This document shows, piece by piece, positions 24,301 through 39,300 of a stretch of 64,000 nucleotides of DNA. The position numbers and the translations under genes were made by a program. The stretch comes from Tubiluchus corallicola. Its lineage: Eukaryota > Priapulida > Priapulimorpha > Priapulimorphida > Tubiluchidae. Position 1 is the first letter of the stretch. Every line of letters begins with the position of its first letter. The notes beneath the pieces are model-generated. The model did no database searches, was not told the DNA's origin, and saw nothing but the letters and a program-made list of their open reading frames with translations. The stretch lies in assembly GCA_030141605.1 (NCBI GenBank), contig JAQGDQ010000161.1, forward strand, positions 124,001 to 188,000, read 5' to 3'.

Positions 24301-27300
24301 CGACGATCGACCAGTGGTGTTGTACCTGCATGGGAATGCTGGAACTAGGTATTTTTTCTTTCATTAGTAGTGCTAGGTTGTTGTCAGAAATCTTGAGTTG
24401 TTGGAAATATGACATAACAAATGTGACTGTAATTGTCAGAAAATTGTTTGCATAAAACCAAAAAATAACATATGGTATCTTGCACCTGAATTTATATATT
24501 TCTTATCCTTATCGTTAAACGTGGTCATATAAATTTATTTTCTTGGAAATATGTGGAGTCATACTAACTGCCACATAGGCTCTTTCAGTTGAGTTTATTT
24601 GTACTACTTTTCCCAGCCTCAACAAGTACTTTTTTCTTAAATGCATTATTCCAAGGCATAGATTGTATGGAACAACTGAGCCAGTAACCTGCAGCATTGA
24701 GATGCCTAGTCAGAATTTTACCAGTATTATTTTGCATATTTGCCAAATTTCAATTCACTTGTGTGTTGCTCACAGATTCTAGTTAAGCATATGCGACAAT
24801 TGAGCATTGATCATGTCTGTGATTGTATTTGTGATACTGTGTTTATATTTTAGAGCTGGTTGGCATAGAGTGCAGTTGTATAAAGTAATACAAGATATGG
24901 ATTATCATGTGATAACATTTGATTACCGAGGTAAGTGTAAAAACAAGGCAACAATGCAAGTACCATACTGAATAGCAGGTTCTGTAATAGTTTCGCATTC
25001 GAAAATGCATTTTTTATTTCTCGAGACTTTGAAGTCCTGGCGTTTGGATTTTTCCTTCAGCTATTTGCAGAACTCATATATTGTTTGATTTAAAATTAGT
25101 TAACATGCTGTTTTATATTCTGTAAATAAATAACTTGTTATAGTTAATTATAAGTGGATAAAACTGCTTATAAAACTAATAAAACTTAACCCTTTTTGAA
25201 TTTTTAGTTGCAAAGTGGTTTTTTACTGCAATGAATGTCTTGTCTGAATGTATTCTTTGTATTTTGCTTTTTATTTGTAAACAAATGTAGGTGATTTCAG
25301 ACTTGTTAATTCTGGAGACTTTTTCACACACACAGTTCTAGCTACTTGCTTCATCATCTCTAGTAACAAAACACAAAAGGCAACATTAATGCAACTCTTA
25401 CTTATTTCCAGTTGTTTTTTTAGCAAACAGCAGTCCAGTAATGTTCAACTATAAGTAAAATGAAATGAAAAAATGCAAAGAATGTATTATTCAGCAGCCC
25501 TCTTACACAAAAAAAAACACACAAAATTAGACATGGCAATATTTGACAAACCCGGGTAGAGAAATGATCAATCTTGAGAGATAAGTAGTGTTGTTTTGAC
25601 TAATTACTTCCGATCATGTCGGATACCACTAAACAAAATACTTTTAATTGAGTTTCATTGGATTTTAGCCATTGGGATTATAGGATATTGGGTCAGTATT
25701 AGTTATAGGTTATTTTAAAAGATAAAAGTCAAATATATTTTAATATTGCAAAAATTTTTAAAGTGAAAGTCATCAATCAAACCTTTGTATTATTCGTACC
25801 ACAACTCCTTGAAACTTGGAATGTGCAAAGTCAAACGAGTCCTTATTAATTGTCTAATAATCTGTTTCATTTGTATTTTTTGCAAATAATTTATCCGTTT
25901 TTGTCAAAGAGAGAATTTATGTAAATCTTTGCTTATCTTTGTAATGACTGATATGAAAAAACCAACAATCCATTCTTGACTTAAATCACTGATCAATTAT
26001 AAAGAGATTCAGTTATCGTATCAGTCCTAGAAAATGCGGTCAGATCAGAACAATGTTAGACAAAAGTGACTGAAGTTGTGGATTGAGTGTCCCTGTTCCT
26101 GTTCTTGTTCTTTATTTTGCATTTTTTCCATGGTTCATTTTAATGATGGGCTATAAAATGTCATGCTAACATGCACATCTTGCAAAATGTACATGGTCTA
26201 ATCAGCAAGCTGCGCTGTGAAGCATACAAAAATATCTTATTCATCTTTCATACACTAAATGTTCACCAGAAATAACCAATCAAACTAAAACAATTTACCA
26301 AGTTTCACTATAAAGTTGCACTGTAAAACTTACTGTAATTGTGAAAATTTCCTATAGGATACGGTGATTCATCTGGCTGGCCATCTGAAGATGGCTTGTG
26401 TCATGATGCAAAGTTTATATACAAACTTTTGAAGGAAAAAACGAAGCAGAGTAAACTTGTAATCTGGGGCCACTCCCTAGGGTCAGCGTAAGTAACTGTT
26501 TTATTGAGTAATCTTTGTGGTTTTGATTAGTTTATGATCTTGCACATAAGTTATCAGATGAGTCCAGTGCACTGTTTTATGCAATGTAACAGTTATTAAT
26601 AACACAGGAAGTATTGATATATATATATATATATTTGGTAAAACACAGTTCTCCAGAAGTCTTAAGCTTGAGCACAATAATTTTGCATTTGTGAAAAAAT
26701 TATATTTGTAAGATCAAGGTTATTTTACAATTGCTTTTGAAAGTACTGTGTACTGCATTCATATGTCGTTTTGTAATATTTTATTGACTACTTTTGTGAA
26801 ATTTTAGTGCCACCTTTTGAACAACTATTTTTGTAATTTGACTAGTCTATTCTGCTGCCTACCTTAAAATGCTAAAATATTATTTAAATGAAAAGAACAC
26901 ACACACACACACATATAACAGCATACCAATTAACAACACAGAATATATATTAAGCAATAATTGAAAAATACTGTTACAAAAACTATAACATTATAGTTAT
27001 TATTGGTAAATGACAAGTAATTTACACGTAGTTGCAAGAAAATCAGTAACAATTTCAAAACAATTGTGTGAAAAAGCATCTTTGTTGCAGCTATTATCAA
27101 ACTCTCATAAAGTTTTGACTGGATATAGTTATGTTTTATATTTGAATCGATGACGTACAAGTTACAAAAACCAAGTTCTGAGCAAGAGTCTCTTTTGTAT
27201 AGTTCAATGCTGCAGGTAAAATTTAGCAAGCAGTCTACTTGATGTAGATTGTGGTAGGACCGTGATCTAGCTGCTTATCAAATACAAGCCTCTAAATTGG

Positions 27301-30300
27301 CCCAGGTATTTTAACCATGTTTGGACATGTATACATCCCCCTTGTGCTTGAGAAACTACTGGAGGTGAGTATGGCACATAGAACCATCCTGAAGCAGAGT
27401 TGCTGGCCGTCAATCATCCACTTATTAACCAATCTGGCATTACTCAACTTTGTAGCCAAGCACACATCATGAGTGCTCAGCTTTTGCTATTGAATCTGAA
27501 AACAATCAAAATGTTCTTACACATTCTATGTTATACAGTTTCGGTAGTCAGGAGCTGTTATAGCTTGTTAAGCTTATTAGCTTAATGTAACATTTTTCTG
27601 TTTGACAACTGCTGTTTGACTAACATGCAACATACATACATTTGAAGAGAAGAAACATTAGAAAATTAAAACATTAAAACGATTGGCTAACAGGTTCAGG
27701 GGAACATACATTAATACCTCTCCACAAAAGGTTTTATCGTTCAATACAGTTTAACAAGAAAGTAATTTTTAAGCTTGTTTTATCTGGATTATCATTAAAA
27801 GGGGAAAAACATGGAATATGGGTGAATGTCGAGGATGAATAATGAAGGTGATGGGTGGTGATGCAAAGCGAGGTGCCTAGAGTATTTAATAACTTATAAG
27901 AAGGTATAGGAGACAACCTATATGAGGTATAGCAGACAATGTGCATTGTGTGTATTAAATGGGTATTAGCGTAGTATGATAGGAACTAAAAAAAGCAGCA
28001 ACAATATATAATTTAAAATTGAATTGCTGCACAAATACGCAATACTTTTTTAAACTTACTTGGACCATTAATGAGATTACATATCATAACTTACGAGTTT
28101 TAAAACAGCATAGGCACGTGATGTCAAAATGTGCTTTTCCTTCCACTAGGTGTCTCTACACTGCTATCCTTGAGAGTATTCACAGGATTACCTATTGTTT
28201 TAACAAATCTAGGTTTGTTTTGCTCAGCTAATGAGTCAAAGTAAACATAATACTGCATAAAAAGTTGCGTCAATAGTTATTGTTTACCCTTCCGTATTTA
28301 CAAGTAAATAAGCTGTATTGACTGTTAACAGGAAAGCAAAGTTCATCTGTTATTTTGTTCACAAATATAAAATTGTTTTTTCCAGGTTGCTTGTTTTACT
28401 GTCGAACAAATACCAAACTAAAATGCAAATTTTTCCGTAACATGATTTTTAGTTAATGGTTTGTAAAATAATAAATTTATAATGAACTTGTTTGATTTAT
28501 GATCAATTGAAAGCAGCTTAACCATGAAATTTAAATAACACACTTTGGTTTTTTCAACATTTACGGTTTGTAAATTAGGTATGTTTTCAATGTATATATA
28601 TATAAACTCATTTTCAGTGTATGTATATATAAGTATGTGTGTAAGTTATGTATATATGTTTGCATTTTTATTTTTATGAATTAATGTATGACTTTGATTA
28701 ATTGCCACTAGTACAATGTTAATGTTACTAACATTTAAATAGAGGTGACTGACTGCGTGACCGTATAGTGACTATAGTCTTTCGTCACTTCTGCTCATAT
28801 TTATCTGTACCATATGCACTAACACCTTAACTACTGTATTAAGTTTATGAAGCTAAATAAATTTACTCTTACTATTACTAATAGGCCACCTGTAGTTTAT
28901 TAAGTTTCTGGCTAAAATAAGTCTTTTTAAAATTAGTGTAGATGAATATGTTTATGGCATGCAAGTGCCTAAGTGACTAGATGGAGTTTAATACGTGATT
29001 TAATTCTACCTGATTTTTTTAAAGACTCTGACACTTTGACTTAAAGTAGAGCTTCACAATAAACAGTTTTGTTGTTTTGACTAGTATCAATCACTTTTAT
29101 TGTTGGATTTTGTTTAGGACTTATACTTGTGGCTAATAAGCAAGGCAAATATTTTAACATTTATGAATTATTTATTTTTACATTTAATTTTTTTGTCATT
29201 ATACTTGTATAATTACATACTATCTGATTATACTCTATGCTGCCAGATCTAATGCCAGGTGTCCTCATTTTTTAACTTAACAACAGGCACATTACCTGTA
29301 GTTTGCCTAAGTTTTTATTGCTTAAGAGCCACGCCACGCCACACTAGCAATGTGTAAATTAATAATATTTTCTGCAAATATGACAACCTGATTGTGGTAA
29401 GTCATGTAGCCAAATGGCTTTTGTGCAGGTATGATAAGAGAATTAAGTCTTTTCTTCACTTTGCTTAGTTTGTTTAAGATCGTAATGAGATTTGAAGTGA
29501 GTAAACATTTAGAAAGCAGACCCAGAACTATGAGTTAATATCCCTTTGATCGAAGAAACTTGAGTGAACTAGGAAATAATTGGAGTAGTATGACACAGTA
29601 GCATGATTAACCCACCAATATGATTGATTATAATCGTAAGGAGGTGTTGCTGTATGGTATAATTTTTTATTCAAATAAAATATAATGAACATAAAAAGGT
29701 AGTACCTTTTATAGTCTCAATGATTATATATTATTTCAGAAGCTTTCACCCCAGCGGGTATCATCAACTGAACAGATTGTGCTACTAACCCGAGAGAGTT
29801 AGCATGTTAGCAAGATTCAGCTGATGATGCCCGCTAGGGTGGAAGCTTCTGAAATAATATATAATCATTGAGACTATAAAAGGCGTTACATTTTTTATGT
29901 TAAAGATGACAAGTCACAGGAGAGCTCTTTCATATTTTAAAATATAAAGATGTTTGTACAGCTTAGTAGTTCTGTACAAGGAAAGTTTAACTTCTGGTTA
30001 GTCAAAACAATCGCATAGTTGAGAAACGATCAAGAAAAGTGTCCCCCCTGTTTCTTAATTGTCGATTTTTTTTCATTAATTTTCAATATTCTTGTCTTTA
30101 AAAATTAAATTTGCTTTTTTGAGCTATTAAGTTTCAATTTATTTGTATTATAAGATTGTATCTATGAGCTTTGTTTTGGGGTAGCTATGAGGTAGATCCA
30201 CTAATACATGTATTCTAAGCTGCTGATTCAATCTTGGCATTAGAGCATTGGGAACACTGTGGTTTAGCTAAAGTATTTTATACGCATCATTTATTCCACA

Positions 30301-33300
30301 TCAGTGGTTGCTGCTGGTCTTGTGGGACCGTAAATGTGAGTGAAATGTAATGGAAGGCTTTTGGACTAAATAAGACGGCTTTCATTGCATCACGACTTCA
30401 AAGCAACAGTTTCCTCTCACAAAGCTTTACAAAGACAATAAAATTATGCGGTTTTATTTCAGTTATTGGAGTCAGAGTTGCAGTAAAATAATGTAATCTT
30501 ATCTTAGCAAGCTAGCATGTAGAAAATTTGCGTAAAAACTATCAAGTATTAAATGTGTTAAGCGACTACATTTAATTTGTTTGATAAAGAATAGTTGAGT
30601 AGTCATGGTTGCGATAGGTAAGCAGCAACTCGTGTGGTTAGAAAAAGGTTAAAGTAACCACTGAAAAAAACAGTTTCTGTGCGTTTATGCCTGTCATACT
30701 GACTGCAATTATATTCTTAGTGAGGCAGGATATATATACAGAACTGTCGAAATCTTGTCTTGAGTTTGAATTCAGTAAAACTTATCTTACAAAATATTGA
30801 TATAATATTCTAAAATTACCATCTTTCCTTTCGTTCCTGCTGTTAGCGGGGAAAGTGTTATGATGGCTTTATACTTATGGTAGTTATTTGCATTATTAAG
30901 ACAGTTTATTACGTGTTAAAATAGTTGTCAACTGCTTCACAAATCCATCCTGCTAACATGAACTGATAGAGACTCCTAACTTAGCAATCATGTTATCTGG
31001 TGCTAAGAGCATTTAATGCGTCTGATAAAAAGTAAAAAGAAGCCATTAAACTTTTCTGATAACGTGTTTACTGCCTGCTATTGAGCAGATACTTTAAATT
31101 TGATAAAAGTGGAATGTCATCGTTCTTTAATCTGCACGCAACGTAAATTACAAAAGCGGCTGCGAACAGGGATAACAATATAAACCATTAAATGCAACCT
31201 TACAATTCTTGTTTGTATTAATTAGAATCTTTAGTCACACTACACAGGTATCAATTGAAAATAAACCCAGTTCTTCGTGAAGTGTCGGTTTTTTACCCAC
31301 TGCGTTGAGAATGGCCCCGTTTGCAGTAGAAAGAGGAACAATTAGCACAGATCTTTGAATAAACTAACACCGACACGTCTCATTAAGCAAAATAATTACT
31401 CGAGTGTTTTCAGTGTTTTTGTGTAATTACGAGACCCTGATGTTCTAGTGCAAAAATATTAATGAAGGGTAATGTATACTTACAGTTTATGCACCACTGC
31501 CCAAGCTGAGTCACTGCAAACTGCATTGCATTGTGGGTAATGTTGCATATCTCTTACAGTTTTAGAGAAAAACTGTCGCATCGTGTATAATTAATTATAC
31601 AGTAGTAATTATTAGTACAACTAGTAGAGTTTGATAGAAAACGTGGCATTACTATTTTGCAATCTAATCGAATTAAAGTGCTAACATGTTAAAATAGAAA
31701 ACACGAGAAATTAGTTAGTTTTAGTATTAAATGGAGTATTTATGTTTAATCTGATTACTCCCTTGATATTTAATTGTGTAATTTTAATCTCCTGCTCTCA
31801 ATCAAGTTTTTAAAAATGACTAGAATTGAATAAACTGAATAGTAGGCCTACTAATTAAAATACGTGTTTGAAGACAAAGGCTAAATGCCACGCTTGTTGC
31901 GCAAATGGAAATTTTTGATCGTCTGAGCAAGTTGATTTGGGCGTTAAATCAGCAAATTGTGTGTCAACGTCTCGGTTTTGATATAAACCTTGAACACTGA
32001 TTTTGTTTTACAAAAAGTAGAATCCTGGGCACTGGGACATTGTCGCTAAATTACCCCAGTCAGTAATCCTTTTTATGCGCTAAACTAAGGCTACGACTCA
32101 TTTTTGTTCTTTCTAGTCCACTTTTAACACCTCTAATAGCTTAGATCACTTGTGCACCAATTTACAGCAATTTACAGTAAATTTACAATTTACAGCCCAC
32201 TCACTATGTCATGATAAGTGTTGTATCTGGGTATCTGGTCACCTATCCGTTAAAAATGCTTGATCGGATTCTTCAGAGCTAACACCCCCCCCCCCTCTTA
32301 TTGCATCTTGCCCTGCATCCAGTATGTTTTGCGGATATGTGGTTTATCTGAAACCACACAGAGCATGTAATCACAGAACTCTCATTGTGAGCGTTTACAC
32401 TAGATCTGGATTTAAAAAAGCAAGAACGGGTCATAAACTTTTTGCGTATAACTATCCTTCACTAACCTGGATTGTAAAAATTATCTTTATTTTTATGTTT
32501 GTGCTTATTTAATTATACTTTACTGTTTTTACGATAATAGATAGTTCTGACCAAGTTCTTGTTAGAGTGGATTACTATAACATTTTTCTCTCATTTTCAT
32601 CAGTTTTTGTTTTATTTACAGCGTTGCCACGAGGGTTTCCAAGGAGTTGTGTGAAGAAGGTGAGTAGTGTGTGCGCGCAGACTTTGATAGCTCCTTCATA
32701 AACTGTCTTTATTTATCAATGACTGTCATGCAAAAAGTGAGTGTGGACGATATCAGTCCAAATCTTTATACACAACTGAAGTTACCTCATATGACTTTCA
32801 GACTCACCTTTTTGGCTTTTTTTCATAAAAATATGTAAAGGTTCATACAGCTTACTGTTATAATTACCATTGGTGTCATTGTTGTCATTATTGCCACTAA
32901 TATCCCGCTGTTGTTGTTAGTTTTCGTGAGTTCAAAAGATTCTTATACAACTGAACTTTGGAATTAAACTTTGCAAACATTTTTGATGTTGACGCCCAGT
33001 CGCCCAAAAACTAAATTTGAATTTGACTTACAATTTATTCCGTATTGTAATATAGTAGCTAGCCATTACATATCTTGCTTCATTCATACATTTCATATCT
33101 TGCTTAGTAAATACACTTGTTATACGGTTGTGTATTCTGTAGACTGCGTATTAGATACGTTACTGTGACATCTCGACTTACTAAAACATGTGCCAACAAG
33201 CCACTTTAAACGCAGTCTCGTCAATGATTTACATTGATTTCACTTATGTTTAGAATTATTTGCACCATCAAGATTTACTTTTAAGCAACCCGCCACATCC

Positions 33301-36300
33301 ATGGTTACTTTTGAAGAACTATAAAAATGTGATTGGCGCCACAGTTTAAATATAAACAATTTCATTGTTTATTCTTGGTAAACATATGGTTACATACCTT
33401 CCATCTTATTATGTGCAACTATGTACGTGTGCAATTTAGGCCAAAACACATTTTTATTTAAGGGGGAAGAAAAGAGAATTTTAAAGTATGTCCCAAAAAA
33501 ACTCTCCACACAAAGTTATGTTACTTGGCATAACACTTACCTGCTTGAAAGACTTACTTAACTAGAAAAGAAAATTTTAACAATTTAAAATATTTGCGCT
33601 ATTTGATAAAATGTCGCTGACTCAACTTCCCAGCCTGGGAAACAGATAACCTATTTTTAATCTTATTGATAAGATACAGTAATTTAAAATTTTAAATAGT
33701 TAAATTAACAAAATGCGCTAGAGAGTTGAGATTATTTTTTAAAACTTTATGCAATGTTATCTAAACTTGTTTCAAATGTTATGCAATGTTATCTAAAGTC
33801 CTGCCCCTAACAGTTACCACAGAACTTTAAATTTGCAAGCTTTGTATATAGTGTGGCTCCCAACGCAAGCCCTGTATGCATTAAGACAGCATGTAAATGG
33901 CATAAAATTCAAGGCGATTTTTATAAAGTTTATGCAACTGAAGAATTTACTTGTGCTTTAAAATCTGCTGATGTACAGCCATCGTATGTTATTTTACATT
34001 CCTGAATTCTTTTGTCTTCTACTTTAAAAACTTCAATGGAAAAGACAAGGAACAATCGAGGTTAACTAAGCAGCGTTATTATAAAAGTTAAACTTAAATT
34101 TTCAAGTTCTGCACAAGTTTGGAGTTCGAATTTTATTACTTGCGATCACTGTCCTTTCTCACGCTTTTACTTCCTCATAACATATCAAAATTACGTAATA
34201 TTTACCTGCAATCTTACCTATGCACCGTGTGTTATCAACCTGTATACCCGTATTATTACCCTTATTATCTACCTGTGCGGCAAGGTTTAACCCTTTCTCG
34301 CTTAAATGTGTTTACCTAACGGTTGTTATATCCCAACTTGATGTTGTTCAGTTGCTGAACCTGTATGAAATAAGATGATATTTACACAAATAATTACTAC
34401 AGGTTCAAGACTGATAACAATTATTTACCTGGATGAGAATCGTTAGTATTACGGCGGCATCCTTTGTTCTTGGGTTAATTACATTGTCGCCTTTTGTCGG
34501 CATGTTTGTAACACCCGTGTAGTTTATAATCACGTAAATATTATCAACTACTGTCCAGTGTCCATTGTCCAGTGTACTGTACCACACTGTTAAGAGATCA
34601 TCATGAAATGCTTTGATGCTAGAGAGAATAAATAAATTAGAAAAAAGTTACTGACAAATACTTACGACGTACTTCTTAGGCTGTCTTCTGCGAGAAAATG
34701 TGAAGAAAAATTATTTTTGTTTGAATTTGAATGAAAACTTCTATAGTAGTTAATTTTTGTGGCTAAACGGCTAAGTAGCAATCTGTTTCCTCTCCTGTTG
34801 TTACGGACTTTGTTAGCACCATTACCGGTGCCATTACCGTATCATACTTTCTGAATCCTATCAAATATATTAAAGATGGACTATATTAAAGATTTATTAA
34901 AAAGTCTTGTAACCCAAAGGCTAAATTACATTACATTAATTAAGATACACTGATGTTTAAAATTACAATTAAATTACGTTGCATTAAAACGACATTGCAT
35001 AACATTAATTAAGATAGACTGAAGTTTAAATTACATTACATTACATTTAAAAGACAATAATTCACGTTAAGATGAATCTAATAAAAATTCATTATAATAT
35101 CTCGTGTCACATGCAGTAGTAATGAACTTACTGATAATTAAAAAGTGCATATGGTATAAAACTACTAGAAACTTTCAAGTACGGCAAGGAGGTAAAGGGT
35201 GCATCAGTTGTTTACCAATATTGTGCATACGGGGGTTGTATTTAGGTAATGAATAATGGAAATTACTGTCTTGATTTTGGATTGACTTCAAAAAAATTTC
35301 TGCAAATGTCATTTCTGCATACAGATAAATATTCAATTTTTGATAGCTGCAAAACATTTACGTAAGGTGTGCAAGGGAAAATTAACTTCAAAATACGTTT
35401 TTTAATTGACTCTAGTAACTTTGTCTGTTCTAATGCTAACGAAGTGACATGCAGGACAAGCGTATTTCAGTATTGGTCTTATTAAAGTACAATAAATAGT
35501 AATCATATTTTTTGGAGAAATAACTCCTCTCTTTAAAAGTGTTATTAAGTAAATACGTTTGCAGGTTTTTTGTGTATGAGAAACTAGCTAACAGAAATTT
35601 GCTATCAAAAATTTGCACAGAAATTTTCTAACTAATTTTCTCTTTCGATGGCTGACGCATACCGTTTAGAGTTTCGATTTTATTATCATTATTATTTTGT
35701 ATGTTGAAAGTACCAGTCAGTATCAGCAGTCACATAACAATGGAAATTTAGGAAAGGATAATTTATCACCTGTTATAATTTTTTATTTCTAGTGATGTGC
35801 ATACTGTACTTAAGCGCGTGCGGGTGCAATGCGTGATGGTATTACCTACTCTCAAACAATTTTTTCTGCATTATACAGTTGCGTTGAACTTTACATTGGG
35901 TGCTAATTTCTAATTCAAATCGAGTTTCGTGCCTATTTATTCTGAGTGTCAAATAGAAATGCGTGTGAAATTCATATAATCACCATAGCAACGAAGCTTA
36001 ACATGAGGAAATCCAACCCCCGTTTTGATGGTATTGTTGTTCATCTGATTGGTCCATTGTTCCTTAGAGTTTAAGTTACGAAAACACATTTGTAATAATT
36101 TATGAACTGCTGTAAGTCCAGTAAACTCAGCATAGTACACACTAGCTAAATCAAACGAGCAAAAAATTGACTTTTATTAGAGCTTTTACACACGCTGATT
36201 AGTTTATACCGCCCATAAATCTGATTTTATTGTGTAAATCTCGTTTATTTTATGCAGCGATTTAATTTCTGGGGCTGAGCAGCTCACCAGTGGTAATTAG

Positions 36301-39300
36301 AGGAAACGTGATTGAATCCCTGAACACAGTAACTATTGTGCGGTTCGCGTGGTAATCAGTTTTATTGATTTCCTATACGCATGAGTTTATTTGATTCGTC
36401 CAGTCGTTAGTATTCTCTGACTTTCCTGCTTTAAATTATGGCGATTGTATTTCTTGGGTTTTCGTGTTGGCTTGAGTCGTAGCACATGTATATATGCATT
36501 AGTTAGAAGTTCTGAGTATTTTAATCATGATCAGGGTCGGATTATGACCTGTTGGGACCCCTAGGCTAATGAAATTTGGAGGCACCATCTCACTCGTCCG
36601 TACTCGCCTTGAATATGTTTTACTAGTGATATATTTTTACGATATTTATGCAGTTTGAAGTAAACGCATTGCAAATTCTTTAAATAAACTAGAATAGCTA
36701 TATTTTGTTTGTCAATAAAAATATCCTTTAACAAATACCACAATTTTACTATTTATTGCACACGAAATTAACACATTTCAACACAGCCGTAGTGAAAAAA
36801 CAGTTTTTTTTACCAAATGTTACGAAAGCTTAAGGGGCCCTAGGCTGCAGCCTGTACTAGCCTATAGGATAGTCCGGCCCTGGTCATGACTGAATTTTGT
36901 CCCAGTTTAGTAAATTGTGTATTGAAGCTTAGTGTGCAGATAAAATATACATTGCAGTAACTTAGCAAGGAATATCTATTGCCTTTAATAAACGTGCGAA
37001 AGTAGTACTAAACAAAAAATCTGAACAATTTTTGCATCTACTCGAACCTACCTTTTGGCTTCACAGCTGTCAATTGTTCATTAGTTAAGGTAGTATTATC
37101 TGCAGGCCCTAAAATTATGAAGATTCTTGAAGCTCCGGTTAAATATTTTGATGGTCATTAACAAATGAGTAATTAGTAAATTACTGGAAGTGACTCGGTA
37201 CTGACAAACGTGAAATTGAAATGTTAACAATCGAAAATACGTCTTAAGACTTAAATTAATCCTATGGGCCGTGGTTCATTTCCAAAATAGCATGATTTGA
37301 GATAAGACGTTGTGTGGCGTGTGCTGCTGTTCCTGCTGTTCCCAATAATGAGTTATATCGTTCCACTTTGGTTTACGTAGACACTTTTTTAACATTAATA
37401 TACATTATCAGCATATGTATAATAATTTTCTCGTGTGTCCTACCTAATCAATTCTTATTCTTGGAACATGTAAGTCTGCCACCTCACAGATAAACAAAAT
37501 AGTAAGTTACACCACTGAGGTGGTAAAAAAGATGGCCTGTTCCTTGATTTCAACCCATTACCCAGCTTTAATGCATTGGTGCTTTAATTAGTTTTTGAAA
37601 GAGGATGTTAGCCACAGTCATTAATTTTTTAACGAAGCTATGTTGTTCTTATTTAGGAGCCTGTCCCGATAAACTTGTTTTAGAGGCGCCTTTCAATAAT
37701 GTGATAGATGTAGCTACCAATCACCCTCTGTCCACAGTAAGTATTAGTCTTGCTTGGCTTTTTTGTACATTGTTTATATTTTGCTCAACTAAAAACATCT
37801 CTCTGTTTTCTTTTTTAAAATTCAAAGTCATAACTGTGCAAGTAAAGTATTTTTCGTATATACAAATAAAATTCAGAAGCTTTTAAATACATTTAATTCG
37901 AATTACAAGTCAGTTTAAATATTGAAATTTGTGTTTTAGCCATACAGGATGTTGCCAAATTTTCAGACATTGTTTGTTGACCCCGTGCTTCGCCATGGAG
38001 TCAAATTTAACACGGAAGAACGGTAAAGTTTTATTTTAAAGTTTCTACCATTCGTTTGTAACGTCGGTCTTTATATACTTGTAACTGTGTAGGCTAAATT
38101 TTGTTATCACTGGTTATCTTGTAATTAAACACTGACATTGAAAAAATATAATTGATTAAATCGATATTTTTATTGGTAGTTTAGCAAGGAATTAATTTGG
38201 TTTGATGTGAAGTTACAATGCTAAAACTGATGAAAACATTTGGCATCATGTTTGATAAATATGTCATTGCTAGTTGTAGTTGCTCATAATATCAATTGAA
38301 TTTTAACATTTTTTTTAAATTTGAAGTTTGCAGGTTTTGTTTAATTGAACATATCTTTTAGAATAAAAAGTGTTTCCTCGCCCATCTTGATTCTACATGC
38401 GAAAGATGATAAGATTGTGCCAATTCCTCTTGGAGAAAAGGTACTTCATTACTTAAATATCTATTTAGATGCCACTGTCTATAATAAATGAGTTTCTTAT
38501 TTTATTTTGATATTATGTGGAAATAGTTTCACCCTGACTGCAATTCACATTTTGTTTGCAAAGTGTATTGAGTTGGTTTACTTTTAAGCATTTTAAAATT
38601 TTTGAGAAACAACATAGAACCTAAATAGATTTTTTTAAATTTGTGCATCTTGCTTCCCCAATATGTAAAGAGTTAAAATATTGCATGCATTTTATAATTT
38701 AATTTGTCAGGTGTACACCGCAGCATCCACGGATCGTGATAAACGCTTTGGGCAGGTAAAATTTGTAGTGTTTGAAGAAGGGCACAGGTATGGACACAAG
38801 CACATCCATGCAGCTCCAGAATTACCAGACATTGTTAGGTAAGAACAATTGAGAACTGATATTATTAATGTTAGCTGCAGTATAAAATATATATATATGC
38901 ATTCAGGGATTTAATCTTGCTACTGTTTCTCAGTTATTAACTTCTAATAAAGCACTGTTCAGTTTTTACCCAAATTTGTTCCATAAGATAGCACTTTGTG
39001 ATGGTTACGATGCATGGAGAGATTGTGCTTTTACACTGTTCGAAGATTTGCTCCTCTATTGTACTATTAAATCAGGTATTCATAACAGTGAAGCAGCAAA
39101 AAATGCTTGCTTTTCTTCAGCGCAAGAATGTATCAACCAGCAAGAAGTTAAGTCTTAACGTAAGACTTCGATTATTTAATGCATACGTTACCAGCATACT
39201 TATGTACAATAGTGAAACACGGGATTTAACAATTACTTAAGATTGACATGTTTCATAGAAGTCTTCGAAGGAAAGTTTTAAAGATAAGATGGCTGTACAT

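Larger units (their letters stand above)
26488..32621. other. ABHD12 intron 6 (6.1 kb), mostly unidentified sequence
   Basis: It contains TA and AC microsatellites (26616-26633, 26896-26912), a possible dispersed repeat at 27250-27360, the foldback element at 29688-29901, a poly(C) run at about 32283-32296 and no coding frame that I can support. Confidence 0.55.
32660..37656. other. ABHD12 intron 7 (5.0 kb), no gene
   Basis: It holds a short duplicated TTATGCAATGTTATCTAAA motif (33747-33798), a degenerate ACATTACATTA-rich tandem block at about 34920-35060 and a hAT-like MITE at 36532-36882. Otherwise no coding or structural signal was found. Confidence 0.55.

Noticed and set aside
34918-35060. 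CRISPR-like array
   Set aside because: Units are degenerate, spacing is irregular and the setting is a metazoan intron; it is an AT-rich tandem repeat.
38754-38774. Possible mini-intron inside ABHD12 exon 11 (GTAAAA followed by TAG)
   Set aside because: Only about 13 bases long, and reading through gives VKFVVF, which matches the family; it is coding.
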